Below are positions 40,652 through 48,416 of a DNA stretch of 64,000 nt, piece by piece. Source of the stretch: a virus; IMG/VR virus record IMGVR_UViG_3300021963_000038, positions 62,001-126,000 of that record, one strand, 5' to 3'. The stretch's first letter is position 1. Each line of letters opens with the position of its first letter. Made by a program: the position numbers and the translations under genes. The notes below the pieces were generated by a model. The model saw only the letters and a list, made by a program, of their open reading frames with translations. It had not been told where the DNA came from and did not search any database.

Positions 40652-42147
40652 GAACTATAAAAGGTATTTTAGAGCAACATAGGGAAAAAGTTAGGTTCAA
40701 ACCTATCAAACCTAGATATGTTTCGAATTTATCTGGTGTTTCGCCTCGACCAACCAGCGATAGTGAAAATGTTAAATTAAAAGAAGATGGTGGTTTAGCA
40801 CAGAATACTCTTTTAGATAAAAAGAAAAAACCAATGTCAACCGCCACTGCTGAGAATTCATTTCAATCAGTTAAAGAAGAGGCAGAAATTGGTGATGAAT
40901 CATCATCAACAGAGGCATCAGAAAATATTGCTAAGAAAGGCGGTAAAACCGTGATTGTAAAAACATTAGACCAAATGAAAGAAGCAAAAGAAAAATCAGA
41001 GTATGATTACGAAGGTGACATGGCTCGTGGGCAATTACAAAGTATTGTAAACAATGCTCAAAGAGTACATGATATGTTGAAAGATAATGATAATCTTCCA
41101 GAGTGGGTTCAATCTAAAATTACATTAGCAGAAGATTACATTTCAACAGTTGCCAATTATATGATGAGTGAAGTTGATGAAGAAGTCAAAGACGAATATG
41201 CTCGTAAGGTTGATAAGTATTTAAAAAAGAAATACAACAAAGAAGAAGTTGAATTGGATGAAGTATCAACAAAAGGTTATCATTCAGCTGCTGTTAAGAG
41301 TAGAATGAGTGCTGCTGTTAAACTAATGTCCAGTATGGGCAAAGACAAAGAAGCAAAAACAAAACTTGATGCTCGCAATCGTGGATTAAAAAGACTTAGT
41401 GATAGAACATCAGCAGCGATGAAGAAAGCCAATTCTGGTCCACAAAAACCAAGAGTTGCAAAAGAACCAACAGAAGCTGAACGCCGTGGTTATGGCCAAG
41501 GTCGTTACATGGGTGATTCAGTTGAAGTTACTGGTAATCAAATCACCGAAGGTCGTCCATCACAACGTCATCCATTAGAAGGACATGAGTATCACAAAAA
41601 GTCTGATGAAGCATTGATTCACATTGCCAAAGATGCACACGCTGCCGCTGAAGCAATGAAAAGTCATAACACAGCTGCAGAAAACAAATATCGTGACCAA
41701 GCAAATGATTCTGCAACAGTAAGACATTTCCGTAAAACAAGTGGTATGCCTGATTGGTACAAGAAGAAATATGGCCATATGAAAGAATCATTCAGACCTA
41801 TGGATGAACCAAAATATAGTTTGTCTATTCAAGCTCGTCAAAAGAAAGCTGATGACAACAAACCACCATTTGAAGGTCCATATAAGAAAACCAAAGGCGT
41901 CATAACTGATAAATCTGGTGCAAAACATGGTCCTATGTCCCGTGCTAGAGACCTTGCTCGTACAGCTGCACGAAAGCAAGCTAATATGAAAGAATCTAAT
42001 GAACCCTTACAAGAATCCCGTAAAGCCGAGATTGTTCGTGAGGCTATGAAAGTGGCTAAAGAGAAGAAAAAGGCTAATTCTGAGGATAAATTTATTGCGG
42101 ATCCAGAATTAAACAGTAAAGTGATTAAAACCGCAACTCAGATGTAA
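40648..42147 (+). CDS. Low-complexity late protein with EEVELDE motif
   Basis: A 499-residue protein. It starts MRTIKGILEQHREK, overlaps the previous stop by four bases and contains KEEVELDEVSTKGYHSAAV near residue 201. Basic and acidic blocks alternate. PMSRARDLARTAARKQ lies in the C-terminal quarter. A similar repeat unit (EE-x-LDE-x-S-x-K-T-x-x-S-Y) occurs in other T4-like phage proteins. It probably belongs to the head core or internal proteins. Confidence 0.55.
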   Translation: MRTIKGILEQHREKVRFKPIKPRYVSNLSGVSPRPTSDSENVKLKEDGGLAQNTLLDKKKKPMSTATAENSFQSVKEEAEIGDESSSTEASENIAKKGGKTVIVKTLDQMKEAKEKSEYDYEGDMARGQLQSIVNNAQRVHDMLKDNDNLPEWVQSKITLAEDYISTVANYMMSEVDEEVKDEYARKVDKYLKKKYNKEEVELDEVSTKGYHSAAVKSRMSAAVKLMSSMGKDKEAKTKLDARNRGLKRLSDRTSAAMKKANSGPQKPRVAKEPTEAERRGYGQGRYMGDSVEVTGNQITEGRPSQRHPLEGHEYHKKSDEALIHIAKDAHAAAEAMKSHNTAAENKYRDQANDSATVRHFRKTSGMPDWYKKKYGHMKESFRPMDEPKYSLSIQARQKKADDNKPPFEGPYKKTKGVITDKSGAKHGPMSRARDLARTAARKQANMKESNEPLQESRKAEIVREAMKVAKEKKKANSEDKFIADPELNSKVIKTATQM

Positions 42148-42151
42148 TAAC

Positions 42152-42158
42152 ATAAATA
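42152..42158 (+). promoter_or_regulatory. Late-promoter-like ATAAATA
   Basis: ATAAATA lies 32 bases before ATG 42190, with SD TAGGAG in between, fitting a T4-type late promoter. Confidence 0.6.
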
Positions 42159-42189
42159 ACAAATAAACCGATTTTTAGGAGAAACTAAT

Positions 42190-42774
42190 ATGTCTTTATG
42201 GGGAAACTTAGATGCCGCTAACAATGCACCAAAATCAAGTGCAATGGCTGGCTATGGTGGTGAAACACCACAAGTAACAAGCAATTCGCAAGTATACTAC
42301 GCTAATACACAACTTGGTGCGTTTATCGACAACCAAGCACTTGGTATTTTTGGTGTATCTGCTGCGGAACAGGCTAATTCATCAACAGTAGCATCAACCG
42401 GTCGTCCACAACACGCTGGATGGGTGGTTCGTAAAGTTGGTATGGGTCCTGTTGCTACAATTACTGCTAACGCAGGCGCAGTTGGTGTAAACAGCACAAT
42501 CACTATTGTTGCAAATAGTGGATTTGGTAATACCGGTTCAAACGGCCGTTCTACCATTATTCCAGTCGTTGCAACAATTACAACAAATACTGCTGGTTAC
42601 ATTGATACAATCACAATCGTGAATCCTGGACTGTATGCTAACACACCAATTTTACGTCCAAATACAGGTAATGCTGTGTTCACCGTAACAATGGGTGGTC
42701 GTGCAAATCGTGTTCAAACAGAAACATTAGTTGCCATGGGTTCAATGACTGGTGACAACGAAAACGTATTCTAA
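42190..42774 (+). CDS. Putative structural protein
   Basis: A 194-residue protein starting MSLWGNLDAANNAPKSSAM. It is rich in Ala, Thr, Val, Asn and Gly with repeating beta segments (ATITANAGAVGVNSTITIV; ATITTNTAGYIDTITIV), typical of virion surface proteins. The late-promoter motif upstream agrees. A capsid decoration or tail role is inferred. Confidence 0.65.
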   Translation: MSLWGNLDAANNAPKSSAMAGYGGETPQVTSNSQVYYANTQLGAFIDNQALGIFGVSAAEQANSSTVASTGRPQHAGWVVRKVGMGPVATITANAGAVGVNSTITIVANSGFGNTGSNGRSTIIPVVATITTNTAGYIDTITIVNPGLYANTPILRPNTGNAVFTVTMGGRANRVQTETLVAMGSMTGDNENVF

Positions 42775-42775
42775 A

Positions 42776-43117
42776 ATGGACCAAGTTATACCAGCTCAAG
42801 AACCAAATGAGAATCCGATTGCAAAGTCGGAGATAAACTCACAACTGGTGATTGAGCTGGGTGAAATAATTACCTCTGCAAATCTCGGTTTTCAAAAGAT
42901 TCGTAAAGTGTTGTTCAGGTACGGATTAGACCTGCCAGCACTTTACGATATCCTAGAAGAAGGAGATGAATTCGCCATCGAACTTGATGGCGAATTATTT
43001 TTATATGTTTTATACTACTTAACTGATGAAGGTAATTACGATTTCTATGCCGAAGTTACGGATTGGAATGGTGTTGATGAACTAATGTCAGATGAGGAAG
43101 ACCTAGAAGAAGAATAA
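42776..43117 (+). CDS. Acidic hypothetical late protein
   Basis: A 113-residue acidic protein. ATG 42776 follows the preceding stop by one base; the in-frame ATG at 42752 lies inside the upstream gene. ITSANLGFQKIRKVLFRYGL is followed by YDILEEGDEFAIELDGELFL and an acidic tail. No family is recognised. Confidence 0.55.
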   Translation: MDQVIPAQEPNENPIAKSEINSQLVIELGEIITSANLGFQKIRKVLFRYGLDLPALYDILEEGDEFAIELDGELFLYVLYYLTDEGNYDFYAEVTDWNGVDELMSDEEDLEEE

Positions 43118-43119
43118 TA

Positions 43120-43512
43120 ATGTCCTTTGATGATTTGACGAATGAAAATGTTATGATATATGCGATGAAAGTTTATGATAAACCAAATTGCATAATGAGT
43201 GAGTTTAAAGAAGATATGAAACGATTCAACTACTTGAAAAGGTTGTTTCGTAGGTACGCAAAAGTAGGTGAAATGAGAGAACGATTAGTTCTTAATCATC
43301 TTGTGATACTGTATAATGTTTTTGGTGTAGAAGCAACTACAAGATTGTTGTTTTTTAAAATGGCCAAAAATGATTATTCAGCTTTAAAAACTTTTTTACT
43401 ATTTTTATCATATATGCCAGATGTTATTAAAGGTATTAAAGGACAAGATATCATATCATCGGAGATTTCTGTTGATATGTCAATTGCAGAAATTTTAAGA
43501 ACAATAAAATGA
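43120..43512 (+). CDS. Conserved helical late protein
   Basis: A 130-residue helical protein: MSFDDLTNENVMIYAMKVYD, DMKRFNYLKRLFRRYAKVGE, ERLVLNHLVILYNVFGVE. This pattern is common in aquatic T4-like phages (DUF7207-like as I recall). Function is unknown; its place between head-like and lysis genes suggests late expression. Confidence 0.6.
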   Translation: MSFDDLTNENVMIYAMKVYDKPNCIMSEFKEDMKRFNYLKRLFRRYAKVGEMRERLVLNHLVILYNVFGVEATTRLLFFKMAKNDYSALKTFLLFLSYMPDVIKGIKGQDIISSEISVDMSIAEILRTIK

Positions 43513-43727
43513 CAAACGAATTTAAAAAAGAATGTGGTGCAGGTTATTATTGGTGTACAACCGATAAAGTTTGCAAACCTATTCAAGAAGATGCACCAGT
43601 TAATTCAGTTGGTGGTGGACAAATTGCAGGTATTGGTGTTGGACCTAAAGGTGAACCAGGAATGAAGAAAAAGAAAATGATGCCTTTCATGGCATTCGTG
43701 CGTAGAAAACCACCGGCAGGAGTTTAA
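43509..43727 (+). CDS. Small Cys/Gly-rich late protein
   Basis: A 72-residue protein with three cysteines near the N-terminus (CGAGYYWCTTDKVCK) and the motif NSVGGGQIAGIGVGPKGEPG, then a lysine-methionine-rich stretch KKKKMMPF. The Gly-rich motif recurs in T4-like phage late proteins as I recall. Function unknown. Confidence 0.55.
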   Translation: MTNEFKKECGAGYYWCTTDKVCKPIQEDAPVNSVGGGQIAGIGVGPKGEPGMKKKKMMPFMAFVRRKPPAGV

Positions 43728-43728
43728 T

Positions 43729-44175
43729 ATGTGGATATTATCTTGGTTGCCTAACTGGATATTCTACGGAATATTTTTTGCTGGTCTATTAGGTTTACTT
43801 GCATCATATGTGATGAGATTCATACCTTTCGTATATGTTTATCGTACACCAATACAGGCAGCTTCTGTATTGGCTATTGCAATCGGAACTTATATGGCTG
43901 GTGCAATATCCAATGAAGAATCTTGGCAAGCAAAAGTCAAAGAGATGGAAGCAAAAGTTGCTGCCGCTGAAGTGCAATCAGCAAAAGAGAATGTGAAAAT
44001 TGTTGAAAGAGTTGTGAAGAAAACAGAATACATAACTCGCAGAGGTCAAGATATCATTCAATATGTTGACAGAGAAATTATTAAGTATGACACAAAGTTT
44101 GCACCAGGCGGTCAATGTGAAATTCCTAAAGAATTTATCAAAGCATTAAATGATGCTGCGGAGCCTCCAAAATGA
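43729..44175 (+). CDS. i-spanin-like membrane protein
   Basis: A 148-residue protein with two N-terminal spans (about residues 10-30 and 38-60) followed by a coiled coil (ESWQAKVKEMEAKVAAAEVQ onwards) and the Rz-like signature KKTEYITRRGQDIIQYVDREI, ending CEIPKEFIKALNDAAE. Spanins join the inner and outer membranes in the last step of Gram-negative lysis. Its lipoprotein partner is at 44323. Confidence 0.75.
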   Translation: MWILSWLPNWIFYGIFFAGLLGLLASYVMRFIPFVYVYRTPIQAASVLAIAIGTYMAGAISNEESWQAKVKEMEAKVAAAEVQSAKENVKIVERVVKKTEYITRRGQDIIQYVDREIIKYDTKFAPGGQCEIPKEFIKALNDAAEPPK

Positions 44176-44330
44176 AATCTTTTAAACAATTTTTAGAACA
44201 CATTGTAAAAGTAGGCAGTCAGTATAGATTGGTTTCAAAATCAACTGGTAAAAATTTAGGAACATACCCCAGTAAAGAAGGTGCGAAAAAGCGTGAACGC
44301 CAAGTACAATATTTCAAACATCATGGATAA
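44172..44330 (+). CDS. Small protein with capsid-targeting-like N-terminus
   Basis: A 52-residue frame from ATG 44172 to TAA 44330. The start MKSFKQFLEHIVKVG resembles the T4 capsid-targeting pattern. The rest, SQYRLVSKSTGKNLGTYPSK, then KKRERQVQYFKHHG, is a compact basic domain. It overlaps the i-spanin by four bases and the o-spanin by eight, so the spanin genes are separated by it. Confidence 0.6.
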   Translation: MKSFKQFLEHIVKVGSQYRLVSKSTGKNLGTYPSKEGAKKRERQVQYFKHHG

Positions 44331-44589
44331 AATTAAATATTTTTTACTTGTATTGATTCTAACTGGTTGTTCTACAACTGTGCCTGTTACTGCAAAGTTC
44401 CCTGATGTACCTGAAAGGTTGTTAGTAAAATGCCCTCAATTAGAAAAATTAGAAAACGAAGCAAAGTTATCCGACATAAGCAAAACGGTAACAAATAACT
44501 ATACAACATATTATGAATGTGCCGTGAAACATGATGCGTTTGTTGAATGGTATAATATACAGAAAAACATTTTCGATAAGGTAAAATGA
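44323..44589 (+). CDS. o-spanin-like outer-membrane lipoprotein
   Basis: An 88-residue lipoprotein from ATG 44323. The signal sequence KYFLLVLILTGC ends in a lipobox (LTGC), so the mature protein is acylated at Cys 19 and probably held in the outer membrane. It has a Pro-rich start and two further cysteines (KCP, YEC). With the i-spanin at 43729 it should complete the spanin complex. It implies a Gram-negative host. Confidence 0.78.
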   Translation: MDKIKYFLLVLILTGCSTTVPVTAKFPDVPERLLVKCPQLEKLENEAKLSDISKTVTNNYTTYYECAVKHDAFVEWYNIQKNIFDKVK

Positions 44590-45212
44590 TGGAATTAACA
44601 CTAGAACAATTAAAACAATTACTACCAAAAAATCCATTTGTCGAACATTGGCATGATGCCTTGTCGCAATTGTTGCCTGACTATGATATCAATACACCAC
44701 AACGAATCGCTGCGTTCATTGCACAATGTTCTCACGAATCTGGTGGTTTCACCGCATTAAAAGAAAATCTAAATTATAAAGCTGCAACACTTCGTAAGAT
44801 TTTTCCAAAGTATTTCCCAACTGATGAACTTGCAAATGCATATGCAAGTCTGCCTAATAAACAAGAAGCGATTGCAAACAAAGTTTATGCCAATCGTATG
44901 GGAAATGGTCCTGAAAATTCAGGTGATGGTTACAGGTATTGTGGTCGTGGACTTATTCAATTGACTGGTAAAACAAATTATCAAGCTTTTGCTGATAGTC
45001 TTGAAATGAATGTTGAAGATGTTCCAGAATATCTGTCTACATTTGAAGGTGCAGCACAATCCGCTTGCTGGTTTTGGGAGTCAAACAACCTAAACCAATG
45101 GGCAGATAAAGGTGATATTGTTACTCTAACCAAACGCATCAATGGTGGTACAATTGGACTTGATGATAGAATTAAACATTATCAACACGCACTTCATGTA
45201 TTAGGAGTATAA
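44586..45212 (+). CDS. GH19-family endolysin (chitinase-like)
   Basis: A 208-residue protein. FIAQCSHESGGF near residue 45-56 has the catalytic Glu of family 19 glycoside hydrolases, and YCGRGLIQLTGKTNY near 119-133 is the conserved substrate-cleft motif. It should cleave peptidoglycan glycan chains. There is no signal peptide, so it needs a holin. ATG doublet at the start leaves 44586 or 44589. Confidence 0.9.
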   Translation: MMELTLEQLKQLLPKNPFVEHWHDALSQLLPDYDINTPQRIAAFIAQCSHESGGFTALKENLNYKAATLRKIFPKYFPTDELANAYASLPNKQEAIANKVYANRMGNGPENSGDGYRYCGRGLIQLTGKTNYQAFADSLEMNVEDVPEYLSTFEGAAQSACWFWESNNLNQWADKGDIVTLTKRINGGTIGLDDRIKHYQHALHVLGV

Positions 45213-45752
45213 ATGGCAACAGAAGTAAAACCACTTTCTCGTTCTGAGAAAGAAGCACTAATCAAAGATAAAGCAGGTTGGGTAATTACTATACTTGCAG
45301 CATTGCTTGCAATCAATACCCTGATGGGTGGCAGTAATGGCAGTAAAGTATTGAACAACACGATTGATGCCAATAATACATGGGCATTTTATCAAGCAAA
45401 ATCAATTAAACAATCTCTTGCTGAAGGACAGTTGGAGAATACTCGTGACCCTAAGCGTGTTAAAGAATTAGCCGCTAAGATTGAACGATATGAATCTGAC
45501 CCAAAGTCAGGTGAAGGTAAGAAAGAACTGATGGAAAAGGCTCGTAAGTTAGAGGCTGACCGTGCAGTAGCAAAGTCTAGAAGTCCTTGGTATACATATG
45601 CTGGTAGTTTATTTCAAATTGCCATCGTATTGTTAACTGCAAGTATTCTAGCAGTAAATAATAGACTTTATTATGCCAGTATTGTTGTTGGTGCCTTAGG
45701 TGCTCTGTTAATGAGCCAAGCACTTTGGTTATGGTTACCATTAACATTATAA
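45213..45752 (+). CDS. DUF4337-like membrane protein
   Basis: A 179-residue protein. One span near residues 24-44 is followed by NNTWAFYQAKSIKQSL, the DUF4337 signature, a long helix, and two or three C-terminal spans (about 125-175). DUF4337 proteins are of unknown function. It may be a membrane component of lysis given its place after the endolysin. Confidence 0.7.
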   Translation: MATEVKPLSRSEKEALIKDKAGWVITILAALLAINTLMGGSNGSKVLNNTIDANNTWAFYQAKSIKQSLAEGQLENTRDPKRVKELAAKIERYESDPKSGEGKKELMEKARKLEADRAVAKSRSPWYTYAGSLFQIAIVLLTASILAVNNRLYYASIVVGALGALLMSQALWLWLPLTL

Positions 45753-45761
45753 GGATTTAAA

Positions 45762-46178
45762 ATGGCTGAAGAAGTTAAAAAAGACGAAGATTGGATGCAA
45801 AAAAAATGGCGTCCAGCTATGGGTTGGATGTACATGGTTGTGTGTTTCTTTGACATGGTTATATTTCCAGTTGCATGGAGTATTCTACAAACTGTTCAAC
45901 ACCAAACAATTACACAATGGAATCCATTGACACTACAAGGTGCAGGACTATTTCACCTTGCGATGGGTGCCGTATTAGGTATTGCCGCATTTGGTAGAAC
46001 ACAAGAGAAGATTGCGGGAGCTGCTGTTAATCCAACACCTGCACCTACACCAGCACCTGCATTTTCAGCACCAACACCATCATTCTCTGCACCTGCGCCT
46101 GCATTTAGTGCGCCTGCACCATCAACAGGATTTGGCGGTAAATTAGCACCACCACCTGCAGCACAACCAGAACTATAA
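45762..46178 (+). CDS. 3TM-type holin-like protein with Pro/Ala-rich tail
   Basis: A 138-residue protein. KWRPAMGWMYMVVCFFDMVIFPV (positions about 15-37) and WNPLTLQGAGLFHLAMGAVLGIAAF match the GTA_holin_3TM family. The C-terminal 50 residues form a repeat-rich Pro-Ala-Ser-Phe tail (PAPAFSAPTPSFSAPAPAF). Holins release endolysin; the tail is unusual and might time the pore. Next to the DUF4337 gene. Confidence 0.75.
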   Translation: MAEEVKKDEDWMQKKWRPAMGWMYMVVCFFDMVIFPVAWSILQTVQHQTITQWNPLTLQGAGLFHLAMGAVLGIAAFGRTQEKIAGAAVNPTPAPTPAPAFSAPTPSFSAPAPAFSAPAPSTGFGGKLAPPPAAQPEL

Positions 46179-46187
46179 GGAAATAAA

Positions 46188-46361
46188 ATGAAAAAATTAT
46201 TAACTATCTTAATTGCAGCTGCACTTTCAACATCCGTTTATGCTGGTGGTGAAAAGAAAAAAGTCTGCCATGTGGATGAGAAAACCAAAAAAGAAATTTG
46301 TAAAGAAGTAAAAGTACATAAAAAACTAGAAGGCACTAAAGTGCCAGAAAAGAAAAAATAA
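46188..46361 (+). CDS. Small secreted Lys-rich protein
   Basis: A 57-residue frame from ATG 46188 with SD AAGGAA. MKKLLTILIAAALSTSVYAG is a signal peptide with an AxA-like VYA cut site. The mature part is short, basic and contains two Cys (VCHVD, EICKE). The periplasmic peptide may act in lysis control or superinfection. Function unknown. Confidence 0.6.
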   Translation: MKKLLTILIAAALSTSVYAGGEKKKVCHVDEKTKKEICKEVKVHKKLEGTKVPEKKK

Positions 46362-46672
46362 TGGCAAGCACATCAGAACGATTAGGTGTCGTTGAGACCA
46401 AGGTACACAATCTAGATAATAAACTTGATGAATTGAAAGTTGATGTTAAGGAAATGCATGATTGCCTTGATAAGACTAGATATGACTTGACTTTACAGCT
46501 AGAAAAGATGTATGATGCATCTTGTTCTCAACATTCAGCTTTGGCGAAAGAAATATCAGAACTTAAAACTCAAAGAGATAAGTGGGTATGGACTGTTGCC
46601 GGAGGGTTAGTTGTTCTGTCTTGGGCAAGTGCCCATGCTGATTCTTTAGGTAAAATTTTAAAATTGTTTTGA
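46361..46672 (+). CDS. Coiled-coil protein with C-terminal membrane span (XhlA-like)
   Basis: A 103-residue protein. Residues 5-70 are heptad-like (VVETKVHNLDNKLDELKVDV), then a span WVWTVAGGLVVLSWASAHA. XhlA-type hemolysin-like proteins in phage lysis regions have this layout. The start overlaps the preceding TAA by one base. It is probably lysis-related. Confidence 0.6.
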   Translation: MASTSERLGVVETKVHNLDNKLDELKVDVKEMHDCLDKTRYDLTLQLEKMYDASCSQHSALAKEISELKTQRDKWVWTVAGGLVVLSWASAHADSLGKILKLF

Positions 46673-46697
46673 CAAATGATGGAGTTTATTATATAAT
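46669..46697 (+). promoter_or_regulatory. Consensus sigma-70 promoter for primase, possibly leaderless
   Basis: Perfect TTGACA (46669-46674), 17-base spacer and TATAAT (46692-46697). The start codon ATG 46704 lies six bases after the -10, at the expected transcription start, and no SD is present. This suggests a leaderless mRNA, like the polymerase promoter. Confidence 0.9.
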
Positions 46698-46703
46698 GGT
46701 TGA

Positions 46704-47735
46704 ATGTCAATACACATCGATTTAAAATATACAAACCTCCTATCACATAGATTTGAGAGATTCGCTCGCAAAGATAATTACCTCTTTAATGTGAGGTGTC
46801 CTCTTTGCGGCGATTCAAAGAAGAATAAGTCCAAGATGCGGGGTTATATCTACCGCAAAGGTAACAACTTATTCTATAAATGCCATAACTGTAACGCAGG
46901 TACAAGTCTTGGCAATCTCATCAAATTTATTGACGGTAACCTACATAAAGAATATGTACTTGAACGATACAAGGCGGGTGAATCCGGTAACTCCAATTTC
47001 AAAGACCCATCATTCGACATACCACCGCCAAGATTCGACAAGGTCGAAAAATCAAAACTGTTTGAACACGCCGAATGGTGCGACAAACTGCCTAGTGGAC
47101 ATTTCTGCTTAGAATATTTGCAGAAACGCAAGATACCAGAACAATGGTATTCTAAATTATTATTCACACAACACTATAAACAATTCTGTGATGATTTAAT
47201 TCCAAATCATGGTAAACAATTAACCGATGATGCAAGACTTATTATACCATTTTATGATGAGTATGATAATTTAATTGCAGTATCGGGTCGTGCATTGGAA
47301 ACTTCTGATTATAAATTGCGTTATGTAACACTTCGTACCAATGATAGTAAAGACAAACTTATCTTTGGTGTGGATAGAGTAAACATACATGAACCAGTTA
47401 AGATTGTGGAAGGTCCAATAGATAGTCTATTTTTATCTAATTGTATTGCAAGTGGTGATGCCAATCTTTCATTAACATCAAAAAATATTTCAGCAGGCAA
47501 AAAAGTTTTAATATTTGATAATGAACCTCGCAATAAAGAAATCGTGAAGATGATAGAGGTTGCAATCAAATCAGACAATTATGTTGTAATTTGGCCTAAT
47601 ACTATCAATGGTAAAGATATAAATGAAATGGTAATGAGTGGATTGTCAGTAGGTGAGATTGAAGATATTATAAGTAGTAATACATTTTCGGGATTAGAGG
47701 CGCAAGCCAAATTCATTTTTTGGAAGAAGGTATAA
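46704..47735 (+). CDS. 61: DNA primase gp61
   Basis: A 343-residue primase. The zinc-ribbon CPLCGDSKKNKSK ... YKCHNCNAG lies near residues 31-63 and the Toprim motifs VEGPIDSLFL near 234-243 and LIFDNEPRN near 271-279 follow. It makes RNA primers with gp41. The absent SD and the promoter placement point to a leaderless transcript. It is followed by nucleotide-metabolism genes. Confidence 0.92.
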   Translation: MSIHIDLKYTNLLSHRFERFARKDNYLFNVRCPLCGDSKKNKSKMRGYIYRKGNNLFYKCHNCNAGTSLGNLIKFIDGNLHKEYVLERYKAGESGNSNFKDPSFDIPPPRFDKVEKSKLFEHAEWCDKLPSGHFCLEYLQKRKIPEQWYSKLLFTQHYKQFCDDLIPNHGKQLTDDARLIIPFYDEYDNLIAVSGRALETSDYKLRYVTLRTNDSKDKLIFGVDRVNIHEPVKIVEGPIDSLFLSNCIASGDANLSLTSKNISAGKKVLIFDNEPRNKEIVKMIEVAIKSDNYVVIWPNTINGKDINEMVMSGLSVGEIEDIISSNTFSGLEAQAKFIFWKKV

Positions 47736-47738
47736 ATT

Positions 47739-48401
47739 ATGAATGTTAAATTGATTAGTTATTCGCAGGCGGTTGAAGAAGAATCTGACCTCAAAAATGT
47801 GCAAGAGTTGATTGCTTTTTGTGCAAGAGTATCCAACCCTAGCAATCAGTACAACACAGAAACATCAGAAAAGTTGATTCGTTATCTAACCAAACATCAA
47901 CACTGGTCTCCATTAGAAATGGTGAGTGCTTGTTTAGAGATTGAAACAACTCGTGATATTGCTCGTCAAATATTACGACACAGAAGTTTTTCGTTTCAAG
48001 AATTTAGTCAGCGTTATGCTGACCCAACAAAAGATTTAGATTTTGTATTGCGTGAGGCACGGTTACAGGATCCAAAGAACAGACAAAACAGTATCGAAAA
48101 CACCAACCTAGCAGTTGCTGCATGGTGGGAAGAAAGACAACGGCGTGTCATTGAAGAAGCCAGAAATGCTTATGCATGGGCAATTGAAAATGGTATTGCA
48201 AAAGAGTGTGCTCGTGCTGTATTACCGGAAGGCAACACAGTATCAAAAATATACATGAATGGTACATTAAGAAGTTGGGTGCATTTCATCCAATTGCGTA
48301 GTGCTAATGGTACACAGAAAGAACATCAACTAATCGCAAAAGAATGTGCAAAAGTAATCGCCAAAGTATTTCCGATGGCGAATGAATTCGTAGAACAATA
48401 A
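47739..48401 (+). CDS. thyX: Flavin-dependent thymidylate synthase ThyX
   Basis: A 220-residue enzyme with the signature RHRSFSFQEFSQR (RHRxxSxxxxSxR) near residues 80-92. ThyX methylates dUMP using methylene-folate and reduced flavin. It complements the dCMP deaminase at 11.3 kb. It is in the nucleotide-synthesis run with nrdA and nrdB. Confidence 0.95.
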   Translation: MNVKLISYSQAVEEESDLKNVQELIAFCARVSNPSNQYNTETSEKLIRYLTKHQHWSPLEMVSACLEIETTRDIARQILRHRSFSFQEFSQRYADPTKDLDFVLREARLQDPKNRQNSIENTNLAVAAWWEERQRRVIEEARNAYAWAIENGIAKECARAVLPEGNTVSKIYMNGTLRSWVHFIQLRSANGTQKEHQLIAKECAKVIAKVFPMANEFVEQ

Positions 48402-48416
48402 TAATTGGAGTTTTTA

